Below, piece by piece: positions 27,464-36,778 of a DNA stretch of 64,000 nucleotides; within the stretch, counting starts at the first letter, position 1, and each line of letters starts with the position of its first letter. The DNA is from Pseudobutyrivibrio sp. GTDB lineage: Bacteria; Bacillota; Clostridia; Lachnospirales; Lachnospiraceae. The stretch spans positions 1 to 64,000 of the forward strand of contig JAILKL010000120.1 of NCBI GenBank assembly GCA_024693775.1. The letters run 5' to 3'. The notes beneath the pieces are model-generated. The model ran no database searches and was not told where the DNA came from. It worked only from the letters and a program-made list of their open reading frames with translations. The position numbers were made by a program, and so were the translations under genes.

Positions 27464-29101
27464 ATGATACAAGCTAATAACGTTACTCTTCGTTTTGGCA
27501 AAAAAGCCCTTTTCGAAGAGGTAAATATCAAATTTACTGAGGGTAACTGCTATGGCATCATCGGTGCCAACGGTGCTGGTAAATCAACATTTCTTAAGAT
27601 TTTATCTGGCCAGCTAGAGCCTACTAGCGGTGAGATTACCATGTCACCAGGCAACAGACTTTCATTCTTAGAGCAGGACCACTTCAAATATGATGAGTTC
27701 ACTGCCCTAGACACTGTTATCATGGGTAATCAGCGTCTTTATGACATTATGAAAGAAAAAGACGCTATATATATGAAGGAAGATTTCTCTGATGAGGATG
27801 GAATCCGTGCTGCAGAGCTTGAGTCTGAGTTTGCAGAGATGGATGGCTGGAATGCCGAGTCAGATGCAGCAACTCTTCTTAATGGTCTTGGTGTTGATAC
27901 AGAGTTCCACTACACTCAGATGTCTGAATTACCTGGTGCTCTAAAGGTCAAGATTCTTCTTGCTAGAGCCCTTTTCGGTTCACCTGATGTACTTCTTCTC
28001 GATGAGCCTACAAACCACCTTGATTTAGATGCTATTGCATGGCTCGAGGAGTTCCTTATCAACTTCGAGAACACTGTTATCGTAGTATCCCACGACAGAT
28101 ACTTCCTTAACAAGGTATGTACACATACAGCAGATATTGATTATGGTAAGATTCAGCTTTACGCTGGTAACTACGATTTCTGGTATCAAAGTTCACAGCT
28201 CATTATCCAGCAGCGTAAGGAAGCTAATAAAAAGAAGGAAGAGCAGATTAAGGAGTTACAGGAATTCATTCAGCGATTCTCTGCTAACGCTTCAAAATCT
28301 AAGCAGGCTACATCTCGTAAGCGTGCATTAGAGAAGATTCAGCTTGATGACATTCGACCATCTAGCCGTAAATACCCTTACATCGATTTCAGACCACAGC
28401 GTGAAATCGGAAACGAAGTTCTTTCTGTTGAAAACCTTACAAAGACCATCGATGGAGAGGTTATCCTTGATCACCTTTCATTCAACGTAGGTCGTGAGGA
28501 CAAGATTGCATTCGTTGGTTCAAACGAAAAGGCAAAGACAGTATTATTCCAGATTCTTGCTGGCGAGATGGAGCCAGACGAGGGAAGCTACAAATGGGGC
28601 GTTACAACTAGCCAGTCATACTTCCCTAAGGACAATACACAGATTTTCGATACAGACCTTCTCATCGTAGATTGGCTTACACAGTTCTCTGAGGTAAAGG
28701 ATGCTACATATGTACGTGGATTCCTTGGCCGTATGCTTTTCGCTGGAGATGACGGTGCAAAGAAAATGAAGGTATTATCTGGTGGAGAAAAGGTACGTGT
28801 ACTTCTTTCTCGTATGATGATTGAAAACTCAAATGTACTTATGCTTGATGAGCCTACTGACCACCTTGATATGGAGTCAATCACAGCTCTCAACACTGGT
28901 CTTCAGAAGTTCTCAGGAGTAATCCTTTTCTCTTCTCGTGACCACGAGATTGTACAGACAACAGCTAACCGTATCATCGAAATTCTTCCAAACGGAAGCA
29001 TGATCGACAAGATGACTACTTACGACGAGTACCTCGAGTCAGACGAAATGGCTCGTAAACGTACAGTTCTCGAGCTTTCATCTGAAGAAAACGACGATTA
29101 A
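27464..29101 (+). CDS. ABC-F family ATPase, YbiT-like
   Basis: This is a soluble protein with two ABC ATPase domains and no membrane segment, of the ribosome-associated ABC-F class (545 residues). NBD1 has Walker A GANGAGKST and Walker B LLLDEPTNHLD; NBD2 has an altered Walker A region (VGSNEKAKT), signature LSGGEKVRVLLS, and Walker B LMLDEPTDHLD. The linker RFSANASKSKQATSRKRALE matches the E. coli YbiT type from memory. The NBD1 signature is degenerate (SELPGALKVKIL), as it also is in YbiT. The ATG at 27464 is chosen because GAAAGGAAAT lies just upstream; an in-frame TTG at 27449 overlaps that site. Translation factor or antibiotic-protection roles are possible. Confidence 0.92.
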   Translation: MIQANNVTLRFGKKALFEEVNIKFTEGNCYGIIGANGAGKSTFLKILSGQLEPTSGEITMSPGNRLSFLEQDHFKYDEFTALDTVIMGNQRLYDIMKEKDAIYMKEDFSDEDGIRAAELESEFAEMDGWNAESDAATLLNGLGVDTEFHYTQMSELPGALKVKILLARALFGSPDVLLLDEPTNHLDLDAIAWLEEFLINFENTVIVVSHDRYFLNKVCTHTADIDYGKIQLYAGNYDFWYQSSQLIIQQRKEANKKKEEQIKELQEFIQRFSANASKSKQATSRKRALEKIQLDDIRPSSRKYPYIDFRPQREIGNEVLSVENLTKTIDGEVILDHLSFNVGREDKIAFVGSNEKAKTVLFQILAGEMEPDEGSYKWGVTTSQSYFPKDNTQIFDTDLLIVDWLTQFSEVKDATYVRGFLGRMLFAGDDGAKKMKVLSGGEKVRVLLSRMMIENSNVLMLDEPTDHLDMESITALNTGLQKFSGVILFSSRDHEIVQTTANRIIEILPNGSMIDKMTTYDEYLESDEMARKRTVLELSSEENDD

Positions 29102-29112
29102 TTTAAATATCA

Positions 29113-29145
29113 AAATAGCCACGGCAATGCCGTGGCTATTTTTTT
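29113..29145 (+). terminator. Terminator of the ABC-F gene
   Basis: AAATAGCCACGGC and its complement flank AAT, followed by T7. The perfect 13-bp stem may also serve the convergent alcohol dehydrogenase gene. Confidence 0.95.
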
Positions 29146-29167
29146 ATTTATAGTTTAATTTAAAAGT

Positions 29168-30343
29168 CTACACCATCATCTTATAAATCTTAGTGCAATC
29201 CTCAGTATCTAGCTTTACAAAGCCCTGAATATAACCTGGTCTGCCATCGCCGTAGCAAAGAGCCTGTACAAGCTTTGGAATATCCTCTTCCTTAGCCCCT
29301 AGCTCTGCAAATGTAAGCGGCATGCCAATTGACTTGAGGAAATTTTCTAATGCTGCAATACCAGCAAGTGCTGTAGCCTCCGGATTGTCAAAATCCATCT
29401 GACATCCCCACACTCTAGTAGCCAGCTTAGCAAATCTCATAACGTCATGCTTGTAAACATATTTAAATACTGCTGGCATAGTTACAGCCAAGCCTGCACC
29501 ATGTACACAGTCGTATTCAGCAGAAAGCTCATGTTCAATATTGTGACTGTTCCAATCCTGACTACGTCCAACTCCGCAAGAATTGTTATGAGCCATCATA
29601 CCAGCCCACATAATATTTGCTCTAGCTTCATAATTGTTTGGGTCTGCTATTACTCTAGGACCTTCGTGAATCATGGTAAGTAGCAAGCCTTCAATCAAAC
29701 GGTCAGTCACCTCAACATCCTTTGAATTGGTGAGATATCTCTCATGAAGATGAGCCATAATATCTGTAATACCAGCAGCTGTTTGATATGGAGGAAGTGT
29801 CTGTGTAAGAGCAGGATTTAAAATACTAAACTTTGGTCGAATAGCATCGCCAGTTGCTCCACGTTTAAACATGCCCTCTTCCTTTGTAATTACTGAATCA
29901 GGACTACCCTCACTACCTGCTGCGGCAATGGTTAAAATTGTTCCCACAGGAAGAGCCTCTGTAATATATTTTCCAGAATAAAAATCCCAGAAATCTCCGT
30001 CGTAAACTGCGCCTGCAGCAATGGCCTTAGAAGAATCTATAGTGCTACCACCGCCTACCGCAAGAACAAAATCAATACATTCCTTTTTACATAAATCAAT
30101 ACCTTCGTATACTAAACCACTTCGTGGATTAGGCTTTACGCCACCTAGCTCCACATAGGCTATATTCTCATCATCCAAAGACTTTTTTACTCTATCTAAA
30201 AGCCCCGATCTAACTACACTGCCACCACCATAATGAATAAGCACCTTGTGCCCGCCGAATCGCTTAACATAAGCCCCCGCATCATTTTCAGTGTCCTTAC
30301 CAAAGGCAAAGTAAGTTGGTGAGTAAAAGGTAAAATTCTCCAT
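29168..30343 (-). CDS. Iron-containing alcohol dehydrogenase (butanol dehydrogenase type)
   Basis: This 391-residue group III NAD(P)-dependent alcohol dehydrogenase probably reduces aldehydes to alcohols during fermentation. The cofactor loop is in AVGGGSTIDSSKAI. The metal ligands are visible as Asp and His in TDIMAHLHE (near residue 192) and as His residues in NIEHELSAEYDCVHG (near 270). Length and motifs fit the BdhA/YqhD-like group, where NADP preference is common; the specific aldehyde cannot be told. A TTAGGAGG site precedes the ATG. A long palindromic element lies in its upstream region. Confidence 0.92.
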   Translation of the reverse strand: MENFTFYSPTYFAFGKDTENDAGAYVKRFGGHKVLIHYGGGSVVRSGLLDRVKKSLDDENIAYVELGGVKPNPRSGLVYEGIDLCKKECIDFVLAVGGGSTIDSSKAIAAGAVYDGDFWDFYSGKYITEALPVGTILTIAAAGSEGSPDSVITKEEGMFKRGATGDAIRPKFSILNPALTQTLPPYQTAAGITDIMAHLHERYLTNSKDVEVTDRLIEGLLLTMIHEGPRVIADPNNYEARANIMWAGMMAHNNSCGVGRSQDWNSHNIEHELSAEYDCVHGAGLAVTMPAVFKYVYKHDVMRFAKLATRVWGCQMDFDNPEATALAGIAALENFLKSIGMPLTFAELGAKEEDIPKLVQALCYGDGRPGYIQGFVKLDTEDCTKIYKMMV

Positions 30344-30478
30344 AAAAACCTCCTAAATATAGTCAACCAATAGTTTCGCATAACATAGATAAAAGCCAAT
30401 ACACAATTTCCCAATTACCCTCATTATACAGTATATTCCCCATAATTCCACTAAATACATCAACCGTGCTCCCCTATC

Positions 30479-30721
30479 AGGCGTCTGCTTTTCTTTTATA
30501 GCGAAATAAAAAGCCGTGAATTTGCCTTAGACTATCCTTCAAGGTCTTAACTTGAATGCTAACTAACAATTTCTATGTTCCTAATTTGGTGAGTATAGCG
30601 CAGCGATACCAAATTAGGAATCATAGAATTGTTAGTGTAAGCATTCATTCAATAACCTACATAGATAGTCTAAGGCGAATTCACGGCATACCTATTTTTA
30701 CGCAAAAGGAAAGAGACGCCA
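30479..30721. repeat. ~243-bp imperfect palindromic element
   Basis: The region reads as one long inverted repeat centred near 30600. Outer arms pair AGGCGTCT (30479) with AGACGCC (30714). Arms of 24 bases, 30513-30536 and 30664-30687, match at 23 positions. Inner arms around CCTAATTTGGT (30580) and ACCAAATTAGG (30608) are perfect, with further pairing between. The tip is a short GC-rich loop. It may be a MITE-like element or a long structured RNA. No transposase ORF lies within it, and no target duplication was clear. Confidence 0.85.
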
Positions 30722-30815
30722 GCGGAGCGTCTCTTTCAAAAGGGAGAATAATGTTATGAAAAAATTGTATCTCTTTCGAGATGAGTATATATTACCTGAT
30801 ATTTTTGTACAAGTG

Positions 30816-30865
30816 GTGTAAAAAGTGTGAATTGTCTGTGAAATGATAAAATATACAGACAATTC
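30816..30865 (-). terminator. Possible terminator of pyk
   Basis: GAATTGTCTGT at 30829 and its complement at 30855 form an 11-bp stem with a 15-base loop. On the minus strand the stem is followed by ACACTTTTTACACC, a modest T run. It lies about 87 bases past the pyk stop. Confidence 0.5.
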
Positions 30866-30951
30866 AAAACTCTTGTAGCTTAATCAGTCATAAACCTTAT
30901 TCTTCCATTTATTTAACTTTAAATAAAGTCTGGTTCTTATACTACTATTGA

Positions 30952-32364
30952 CTAGATAGACTCAACCTTGATTGTGTTTGTGTTACCAGTTGTACCATCA
31001 ATTGGGCCACCTGTAAGAACTACTAAATCACCCTTCTGAAGGTCAAGCATGTTCTGAACACGGCTTGTAGCGTGCTGGAACATAACATCAAGTGATGTAA
31101 ACTTGTCAACGAGTACTGGTGTAACACCCCAGCAATATGCAAGCTTTCTCCAGATCTTCTGATCTGTTGTCATAGCGATTGTGTCAACTGGGCAACGGTA
31201 ACGGCTTACCTTACGAGCTGTGTTACCTGACATTGTGCAAGCAACGATAGCCTTTGCTTCTACGTCGATAGCCATAGAGCATGTAGAGTGGCAAACAGCG
31301 TCTACTGTGTTGTCGATGTTTACGTCATCCTTGTGGAAACGTCTCTCATAGTTGATGTCAGCCTCTGTTGTCTCAGCGATCTGAGCCATAGTTCTAACAG
31401 CCTCTACTGGGTACTTACCCTGAGCAGACTCACCTGAAAGCATGATGCATGATGAACCATCGTATACAGCGTTTGCAACGTCTGAGATCTCAGCACGTGT
31501 TGGACGTGGGTTGTTGATCATAGACTCAAGCATCTCTGTAGCTGTAACTACTGTCTTACCGATCTGACGGCACTTTGCGATGATGTCCTTCTGAGCTGCT
31601 GGAAGGTTAACGAATGGAATCTCAACACCAAGGTCACCACGAGCAACCATGATACCATCAGCGATCTCGCAGATTTCCTCTACGTTATCAACACCTGACT
31701 GGTTCTCAATCTTAGCGATGATCTCGATATCCTTACCACCGTTCTCATCTAAGAAAGATCTAAGCTCGATCATATCCTTCTTTGTAGATACGAATGAAGC
31801 TGCTACAAGATCAACTTCCTTCTCGATACCGAAAAGAAGGTCCTTCTTGTCCTGCTCAGAAAGGTATGGGCCTGACATAACCTTGTTAGGGAAGCTCATA
31901 GACTTCTTGTTGCTCATTGTACCACCTGTTGTACACTTAGTAACGATATCATGACCGTTAACAGCTGTAACCTCGAAGAATACAATACCATTACATACTG
32001 AAAGTGTATCACCTACAGAAAGCTCATTGTGAAGGTTCTTGTAGTTTACAGATACTCTTGTCTGATCACCCTCAACCTCATCAGTTGTGAATGTGAATGT
32101 GTCACCCTCTTTTACTGTGACAGAACCATCCTTGAATGTACGGATACGATACTCTGGACCCTTTGTATCAAGCATGATAGCGATTGGAAGGTTAAGATTC
32201 TTGCGAACCTTCTTTACCAAATCCATCTTGAATCCCTGCTCTTCATGATCTCCGTGAGAGAAGTTCATTCTAGCAACGTTCATACCAGCCTTTGCCATAG
32301 CTGTGAGTGTCTCCTCATTCATGCTGGCTGGACCAATTGTACAGATAATCTTTGTTTTTCTCAT
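30952..32364 (-). CDS. pyk: Pyruvate kinase
   Basis: Pyk catalyses the last glycolytic step, PEP plus ADP to pyruvate plus ATP. The 470 residues give the catalytic A and B domains and a short C-terminal domain, without the extra PEP-utilising domain found in Bacillus-type enzymes. Signatures include TIGPAS, NVARMNFSHGDHEE, the catalytic Lys region EIIAKIENQSG, and MVARGDLGVEIP. A TTAGGAG site precedes the ATG. eno lies directly upstream on the same strand but is separated by a strong terminator, so pyk has its own promoter. Confidence 0.97.
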   Translation of the reverse strand: MRKTKIICTIGPASMNEETLTAMAKAGMNVARMNFSHGDHEEQGFKMDLVKKVRKNLNLPIAIMLDTKGPEYRIRTFKDGSVTVKEGDTFTFTTDEVEGDQTRVSVNYKNLHNELSVGDTLSVCNGIVFFEVTAVNGHDIVTKCTTGGTMSNKKSMSFPNKVMSGPYLSEQDKKDLLFGIEKEVDLVAASFVSTKKDMIELRSFLDENGGKDIEIIAKIENQSGVDNVEEICEIADGIMVARGDLGVEIPFVNLPAAQKDIIAKCRQIGKTVVTATEMLESMINNPRPTRAEISDVANAVYDGSSCIMLSGESAQGKYPVEAVRTMAQIAETTEADINYERRFHKDDVNIDNTVDAVCHSTCSMAIDVEAKAIVACTMSGNTARKVSRYRCPVDTIAMTTDQKIWRKLAYCWGVTPVLVDKFTSLDVMFQHATSRVQNMLDLQKGDLVVLTGGPIDGTTGNTNTIKVESI

Positions 32365-32588
32365 GATATAACTCCTAACTTATATATAAAACAACATTTT
32401 TGGTTAAAAAAAATCAAAAATCCATTCAATAATACCATTTTTGATACCATGCGTAAACCCATATCTAAAATTAACAAAATTTTCACATTCGTTTCGTTAA
32501 TAATCAACAAGTTTTTAATTTTAATGGCCATTTTTTAAGGAAAAAGTCCTATTACAGTCTCTGGATTAAATCCCCCATCAAATAAAAA

Positions 32589-32622
32589 AACTAGTCTTTA
32601 GATTTGTGTCCAAAGACTAGTT
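32589..32622 (-). terminator. Terminator of eno
   Basis: AACTAGTCTTT at 32589 and AAAGACTAGTT at 32612 form a perfect 11-bp stem, followed on the minus strand by TTTTTTATTTG. Confidence 0.93.
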
Positions 32623-32651
32623 CCTTTTATATATTTAGCTTTACGTTTTTG

Positions 32652-33950
32652 TTATTTTACGTTGAAGGCATCCTTTCCTGGATAGCAAGCTGCTGCACCA
32701 AGCTGCTCTTCAATTCTAAGGAGCTGGTTGTATTTAGCAACACGCTCTGTTCTAGAAGGAGCACCTGTCTTAATCTGGCATGTGTTAAGAGCTACTGCAA
32801 GATCAGCGATTGTTGTATCCTCTGTCTCACCTGAACGGTGTGAAGAAATAGCTGTATAGCCTGCCTTGTGAGCCATCTTGATAGCCTCAAGTGTCTCAGA
32901 AACAGAACCGATCTGGTTGAGCTTGATAAGGATTGAGTTACCACAACCATTAGCGATACCCTTTGAAAGACGCTCTGTATTTGTAACGAAGAGGTCATCA
33001 CCTACAAGCTGTACCTTGTCACCAATCTTAGCTGTCATCTTCTTCCAGCCATCCCAATCTTCCTCATCAAGACCATCCTCGATTGAGATGATTGGATACT
33101 TGTCAACAAGAGCTGCCCAGTGATTGATAAGCTCGTCTGTAGTAAAGTCCTTACCAGACTTTGGCTGATGATAGAAGCCCTTACCCTTTTCTGACTTCCA
33201 CTCACTAGCTGCTGCATCCATAGCAATCATAAAGTCCTTGCCTGGCTCGAAACCAGCTGCCTTGATAGCCTTTAAGATTGTATCAATAGCATCCTCATCA
33301 TTCTTAAGTGAATTAGGAGCGAAACCACCCTCATCACCTACTGCTGTAACGTCTCCCATATCCTTAAGGATAGCCTTAAGTGAATGGAATACCTCAGCGC
33401 ACCAGCGTAAGCACTCGCTGAATGAAGAAGCGCCTACAGGCATAATCATGAATTCCTGTGTATCAACAGCACTATCCGCATGAGCACCACCATTTAAGAT
33501 GTTCATCATTGGAACTGGAAGCTTTGTGCCCTGAACACCACCAAGAAATCTGTAAAGTGGAATATCAAGTGATGTAGCTGCTGCTCTACAGCAAGCAATT
33601 GAAGTTGCAAGAATTGCATTTGCACCAAAGTTTGACTTGTCCTTTGTTCCGTCAGCCTGAATCATAGCTGCGTCAATTGCATAGATATCAGATGCATCCA
33701 TACCACAAATCGCCTCTGCGATAGGTCCATTAATATTTGCAACCGCCTTTGTAACACCCTTTCCCAAATATCTATTTTTGTCGCCATCACGTAACTCAAG
33801 TGCCTCAAACTCACCTGTTGACGCACCTGATGGAGCCATGCCGCGTCCTACTGTACCGTCTACAAGAGTAACCTCGCACTCAACTGTAGGGTTTCCTCTT
33901 GAATCAAGAATCTCTCTACCAATTACCTTTTCAATCTCTAAGTAATCCAT
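32652..33950 (-). CDS. eno: Enolase
   Basis: Enolase converts 2-phosphoglycerate to PEP in glycolysis. The 432 residues match the bacterial enzyme. Motifs visible are [34 protein letters not shown] (split across strands), the Mg ligand regions [11 protein letters not shown] and [22 protein letters not shown], and the signature LIKLNQIGS with [20 protein letters not shown] lies before the ATG. The ~250-base region upstream folds into a long hairpin on paper (33973-34133), so eno may have a structured leader or a neighbouring small RNA. Confidence 0.98.
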   Translation of the reverse strand: MDYLEIEKVIGREILDSRGNPTVECEVTLVDGTVGRGMAPSGASTGEFEALELRDGDKNRYLGKGVTKAVANINGPIAEAICGMDASDIYAIDAAMIQADGTKDKSNFGANAILATSIACCRAAATSLDIPLYRFLGGVQGTKLPVPMMNILNGGAHADSAVDTQEFMIMPVGASSFSECLRWCAEVFHSLKAILKDMGDVTAVGDEGGFAPNSLKNDEDAIDTILKAIKAAGFEPGKDFMIAMDAAASEWKSEKGKGFYHQPKSGKDFTTDELINHWAALVDKYPIISIEDGLDEEDWDGWKKMTAKIGDKVQLVGDDLFVTNTERLSKGIANGCGNSILIKLNQIGSVSETLEAIKMAHKAGYTAISSHRSGETEDTTIADLAVALNTCQIKTGAPSRTERVAKYNQLLRIEEQLGAAACYPGKDAFNVK

Positions 33951-33972
33951 AAAAATCCATCCTTTCGATAAA

Positions 33973-34133
33973 TTAAATTAATAGTTATCTATTCAATCCC
34001 ATCCCTGCCAGAGAAACGGGAGAATAAATCGTAGATTAGGGCTCCACCACGTATCGGAAGTAGCAATTCCTCAACGTGGAAAAAAGGAGCGCTACAATGA
34101 TTTACACTTAGTTAGTATTTTCTAACTATTGAT
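33973..34133. ncRNA. Candidate structured RNA or eno leader
   Basis: Nested complementary segments form a long bulged hairpin: TAAATC/GATTTA (34025, 34099), GTAG/CTAC (34031, 34092), GCTCC/GGAGC (34041, 34086), CCACGT/ACGTGG (34047, 34074) and GGAA/TTCC (34056, 34067). Outside this, AATAGTT and AACTATT could close a large internal bubble. Size and shape recall 6S RNA, but I do not recognise its conserved bases. On the minus strand it would instead be the eno 5' leader. The strand is unknown. Confidence 0.4.
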
Positions 34134-34205
34134 AGATTAGCAGAACTCCATGATGACGTCAATAAAACTTCTATTAAATTTTTATAAAAAATTCACTCTT
34201 CGTAG

Positions 34206-35261
34206 TTAACGCATTTCGTAATCAATTTTGATATTGTTATTTTCGGTGGTTATCTTTACAGATGCACCTGAAATAATAGGCATTGCAGGAGCCAAATGTC
34301 CCACATCTGCATCCATGATTATAGGCACATTGTATTTTCCAAGAATACCTGTTACAGCATTGTATTGGTCTAATCCCATCATCTCCTGTTTCCAGGCAGC
34401 TGCAGGGCGGCCAATAACAAAGCCCTTTGCATATTTAAACCAGCCTGCTCTATCCAAATTCCACAATGCACGTCTAATGGACATAACATTTAAATCGCAG
34501 GCCTCTAAAAACCATATAATTCCCTGGTCCTTATATTTTTCGCTGAACTGTGCAACCATGTCATAGCTTGTGCCAACTAAATTGGCAAGACAATCTAGAC
34601 AGCCTCCAGTAATTCTACCCTCTACTACAGGTAATCTATTCATTTCAGCTGAGCCATTGAATAGTCTAAGCTCTTTTTTCTCAGTTAGATTGTAGGATAC
34701 AAAAGGATGCTCCTCATCCTTTAGGGATTCCACCTCAAAAAGCTCAAATCCTTCCACAGAAGAGCTTTTACCTGTAAAAAGGTCTATTGCATCATATAAT
34801 GACTTGTGTGGCTCGTTTTGACCAAATGCGCCGATGCTTGGCCCATAAATAGAAGCCACATCACATATTGTGTTTAATAAAAATGTAAAGTTTGTGTTAT
34901 CGGAATATCCCATGTACCATTTTGGCTCTGAGGACTTTATAGCATCAAAATCAACATAATCCAAGGTTTCGCACATTAACTCACCACCGCCACAGGTCAT
35001 AAGCATATCGTTGTCGCTGCTACAGTAATATTCCGTAAGCTCAGTACCACAATTTTCAGGAGTAGAGCTAATGCCAATACCATCGTTCCTGCGGCAATTT
35101 GGTCCCTCTACCATCTTGTAGCCCATATTTTCAAATCGTACTAGGGCCGCATCCATGCAGCTTTTGTATGGTTCATCTGCACAGCCAAAGGAAGGTGCCA
35201 CCAGTCCAATTGTTCCCTTATCTTTTAAATACTCTGGAAATCTCATATAGTCTGTTTTCAA
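34206..35261 (-). CDS. LD-carboxypeptidase (S66 family)
   Basis: This 351-residue serine peptidase of family S66 (LdcA/MccF type) removes terminal residues from muropeptides or resists peptide-nucleotide antibiotics. It opens with the family start GLVAPSFG, has the nucleophile Ser in MGYSDNTNF near residue 119, a likely Glu in WFLEACD, and the closing His in DADVGHLAPAMPI. The MccF-like ITGGCLDCLANLVGT motif suggests the MccF-like side of the family. The start is awkward: a TTG at 35261 lies only one base after AGGAG, while the next ATG (35246) is 16 bases away. No signal peptide is seen. Confidence 0.85.
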   Translation of the reverse strand: MKTDYMRFPEYLKDKGTIGLVAPSFGCADEPYKSCMDAALVRFENMGYKMVEGPNCRRNDGIGISSTPENCGTELTEYYCSSDNDMLMTCGGGELMCETLDYVDFDAIKSSEPKWYMGYSDNTNFTFLLNTICDVASIYGPSIGAFGQNEPHKSLYDAIDLFTGKSSSVEGFELFEVESLKDEEHPFVSYNLTEKKELRLFNGSAEMNRLPVVEGRITGGCLDCLANLVGTSYDMVAQFSEKYKDQGIIWFLEACDLNVMSIRRALWNLDRAGWFKYAKGFVIGRPAAAWKQEMMGLDQYNAVTGILGKYNVPIIMDADVGHLAPAMPIISGASVKITTENNNIKIDYEMR

Positions 35262-35324
35262 TCTCCTCTAATTATTCTCGCTTACCCTAATATTAACATG
35301 TTCTCCACAAAGAATCTATGAAAT

Positions 35325-35363
35325 AAAAAAGACCGATAGCAGGTGTAGTTTCCTGCTATCGGT
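35325..35363 (-). terminator. Terminator of the polA-to-dehydrogenase gene run
   Basis: ACCGATAGCAGG at 35332 and CCTGCTATCGGT at 35352 form a perfect 12-bp stem, followed on the minus strand by CTTTTTTATTT. Confidence 0.95.
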
Positions 35364-35372
35364 GAATATTTC

Positions 35373-36005
35373 TTATAAAGTCATGCTAATAGACATAAGC
35401 AGTTCCTCAACCTCTTCGTCTGTAGGGATACCGTCATAGCAAAGTGCGTAGTCTATCAGCTGTTCAAAAGCACTCTTCCTAGCTGATTCCATTGGAAATA
35501 GCTCTTTGATTGGATTTCTCCAACGCCCAAGCATTTCGTTTAGTTCACCTAGCTTTGGTGTAAGAATTTCTTTTTCTCTGTTACGCAGATATTGAGTAAG
35601 TGCTGGGCTATTTCCACTGCTAGAAAAAGCACCTATCAGATTCTGCTCCTTTATGTATGAAGGAAAAATAAAGGTGCATAATTCCTTGTTATCCACAACG
35701 TTTATAGGAATATTGCCTTCTTTGCACATCATATATGCTACCTTGTTGACTTCGTCGTCGTCAGTAGCAGCAACCACTAAAGCTCTATCCTGTAAATCAA
35801 ATGGTGTAAACTCTCTTTGTTCTAAAAGTAAATGGTCTGTTTCCTCGGATAATGCAGCCAGGTCCATGCATATTTCTTTAGCCACCACATGAACACGTGC
35901 TCCAAATTCAAGTAACACCTTTACCTTTCTATAGGCAACTGTACCGCCGCCTATAACCAGGCAATTTGCCTCTGTTAAATCTACAAACATTGGAAAATAT
36001 GCCAT
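35373..36005 (-). CDS. Precorrin-2 dehydrogenase / siroheme synthase N-domain-like protein
   Basis: This 210-residue NAD-dependent protein matches the dehydrogenase/ferrochelatase part of siroheme synthase (CysG N-domain, Met8/SirC type). It has the Rossmann motif VIGGGTVAYRKVKVLLEFGA at the N-terminus, ALVVAATDDDEVN, and the FSSSGNSPALTQYLR segment typical of the family. It would oxidise precorrin-2 to sirohydrochlorin and possibly insert iron. The methyltransferase half is absent and no cobalamin or siroheme genes adjoin, so the partner enzyme must be elsewhere. An AAGGAGGG site lies before the ATG. It is the last gene of a long minus-strand run and is followed by a strong terminator. Confidence 0.88.
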   Translation of the reverse strand: MAYFPMFVDLTEANCLVIGGGTVAYRKVKVLLEFGARVHVVAKEICMDLAALSEETDHLLLEQREFTPFDLQDRALVVAATDDDEVNKVAYMMCKEGNIPINVVDNKELCTFIFPSYIKEQNLIGAFSSSGNSPALTQYLRNREKEILTPKLGELNEMLGRWRNPIKELFPMESARKSAFEQLIDYALCYDGIPTDEEVEELLMSISMTL

Positions 36006-36053
36006 AACACCCTCCTTGTTATTAAGATTTAAATAAAGTCTGCTGCAAGATGA

Positions 36054-36776
36054 TTAGCAAACTGCTATAAGATCTTTTATGACCTCTGACGCAAGAATAA
36101 GTCCAGCAACTGGAGGACAAAATGCACTAGAACCCGGAACTGCTCTGCGTCCCTCTGCTGGCTGCTCTACTTCCTCAACATCTGTACTAGGCTCTATTGG
36201 TTTTTCATCAGAGAAAACCACCTTTAGAGAATCGATACCACGCTTTTTAAGCTCCTTGCGCATAACCTTTGCAAGGGGACACATGGTTGTTTGCTTTATA
36301 TCTGCAATTCTGAATCTGCTGGCATCTAGCTTGTTTCCGGTACCCATACTACTAATGACAGGCACACCCATTTCCTTGCATTTCATGATTATCTCTAGCT
36401 TTGCAGTAACTGTATCCACTGCATCCACTACATAATCATAGGTTTCAAATGGAAAATCCTGAGAATTTTCTGGAAGAAAGAAGCATTTACGAACAGTAAT
36501 ATCCGCATCTGGATTAATATCCAACATTCTTTCCCTCATCACCTCTACTTTATCACGTCCGACTGTAGAATGTGTGGCAATTATTTGTCTATTTATGTTT
36601 GTAAGACTGATGTCATCATTATCAATAAGGTCAAAATGTCCTACTCCGGAGCGTACTAGAGCCTCACATACGTAGCCTCCGACACCACCTATGCCAAATA
36701 TTGCCACTCTTTTATTTTTTAAATTCTCAATGGCTGTTTTGCCAATTAGTAATTCTGTTCTCGAAAACTGATTCAT
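36054..36776 (-). CDS. tcdA: tRNA threonylcarbamoyladenosine dehydratase
   Basis: TcdA is an E1-like ATP-dependent enzyme that cyclises t6A to ct6A in ANN-decoding tRNAs. The 240 residues carry the ThiF/MoeB ATP site (GIGGVGGYVCEALVRSG near residue 30), LIDNDDISLTNINRQ with the conserved Asp, Asn and Arg, and DAVDTVTAKLEI. The length and the C-terminal PLAKVMRKELKKRGI segment separate TcdA from ThiF and MoeB. Its ATG lies two bases after the UPF0210 gene stop, so it is cotranscribed with it. Confidence 0.92.
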   Translation of the reverse strand: MNQFSRTELLIGKTAIENLKNKRVAIFGIGGVGGYVCEALVRSGVGHFDLIDNDDISLTNINRQIIATHSTVGRDKVEVMRERMLDINPDADITVRKCFFLPENSQDFPFETYDYVVDAVDTVTAKLEIIMKCKEMGVPVISSMGTGNKLDASRFRIADIKQTTMCPLAKVMRKELKKRGIDSLKVVFSDEKPIEPSTDVEEVEQPAEGRRAVPGSSAFCPPVAGLILASEVIKDLIAVC

Positions 36777-36778
36777 AA

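Larger units (their letters stand above)
30344..30951. other. Intergenic region between pyk and adh, with long palindrome
   Basis: Both flanking genes are on the minus strand, so these 608 bases hold the adh promoter at the 30.34-kb end and the pyk 3' end at 30.95 kb. In between lie a ~243-bp imperfect palindrome (30479-30721) and a hairpin at 30829-30865 that may end pyk. A 20-codon ORF at 30756 has a plausible ribosome site, but nothing else supports it. Confidence 0.7.

Noticed and set aside
30756-30818. A 20-codon ORF with an AGGGAG site after the 30.5-kb palindrome
   Set aside because: Too short and without any other support; kept only as a note in the intergenic entry.
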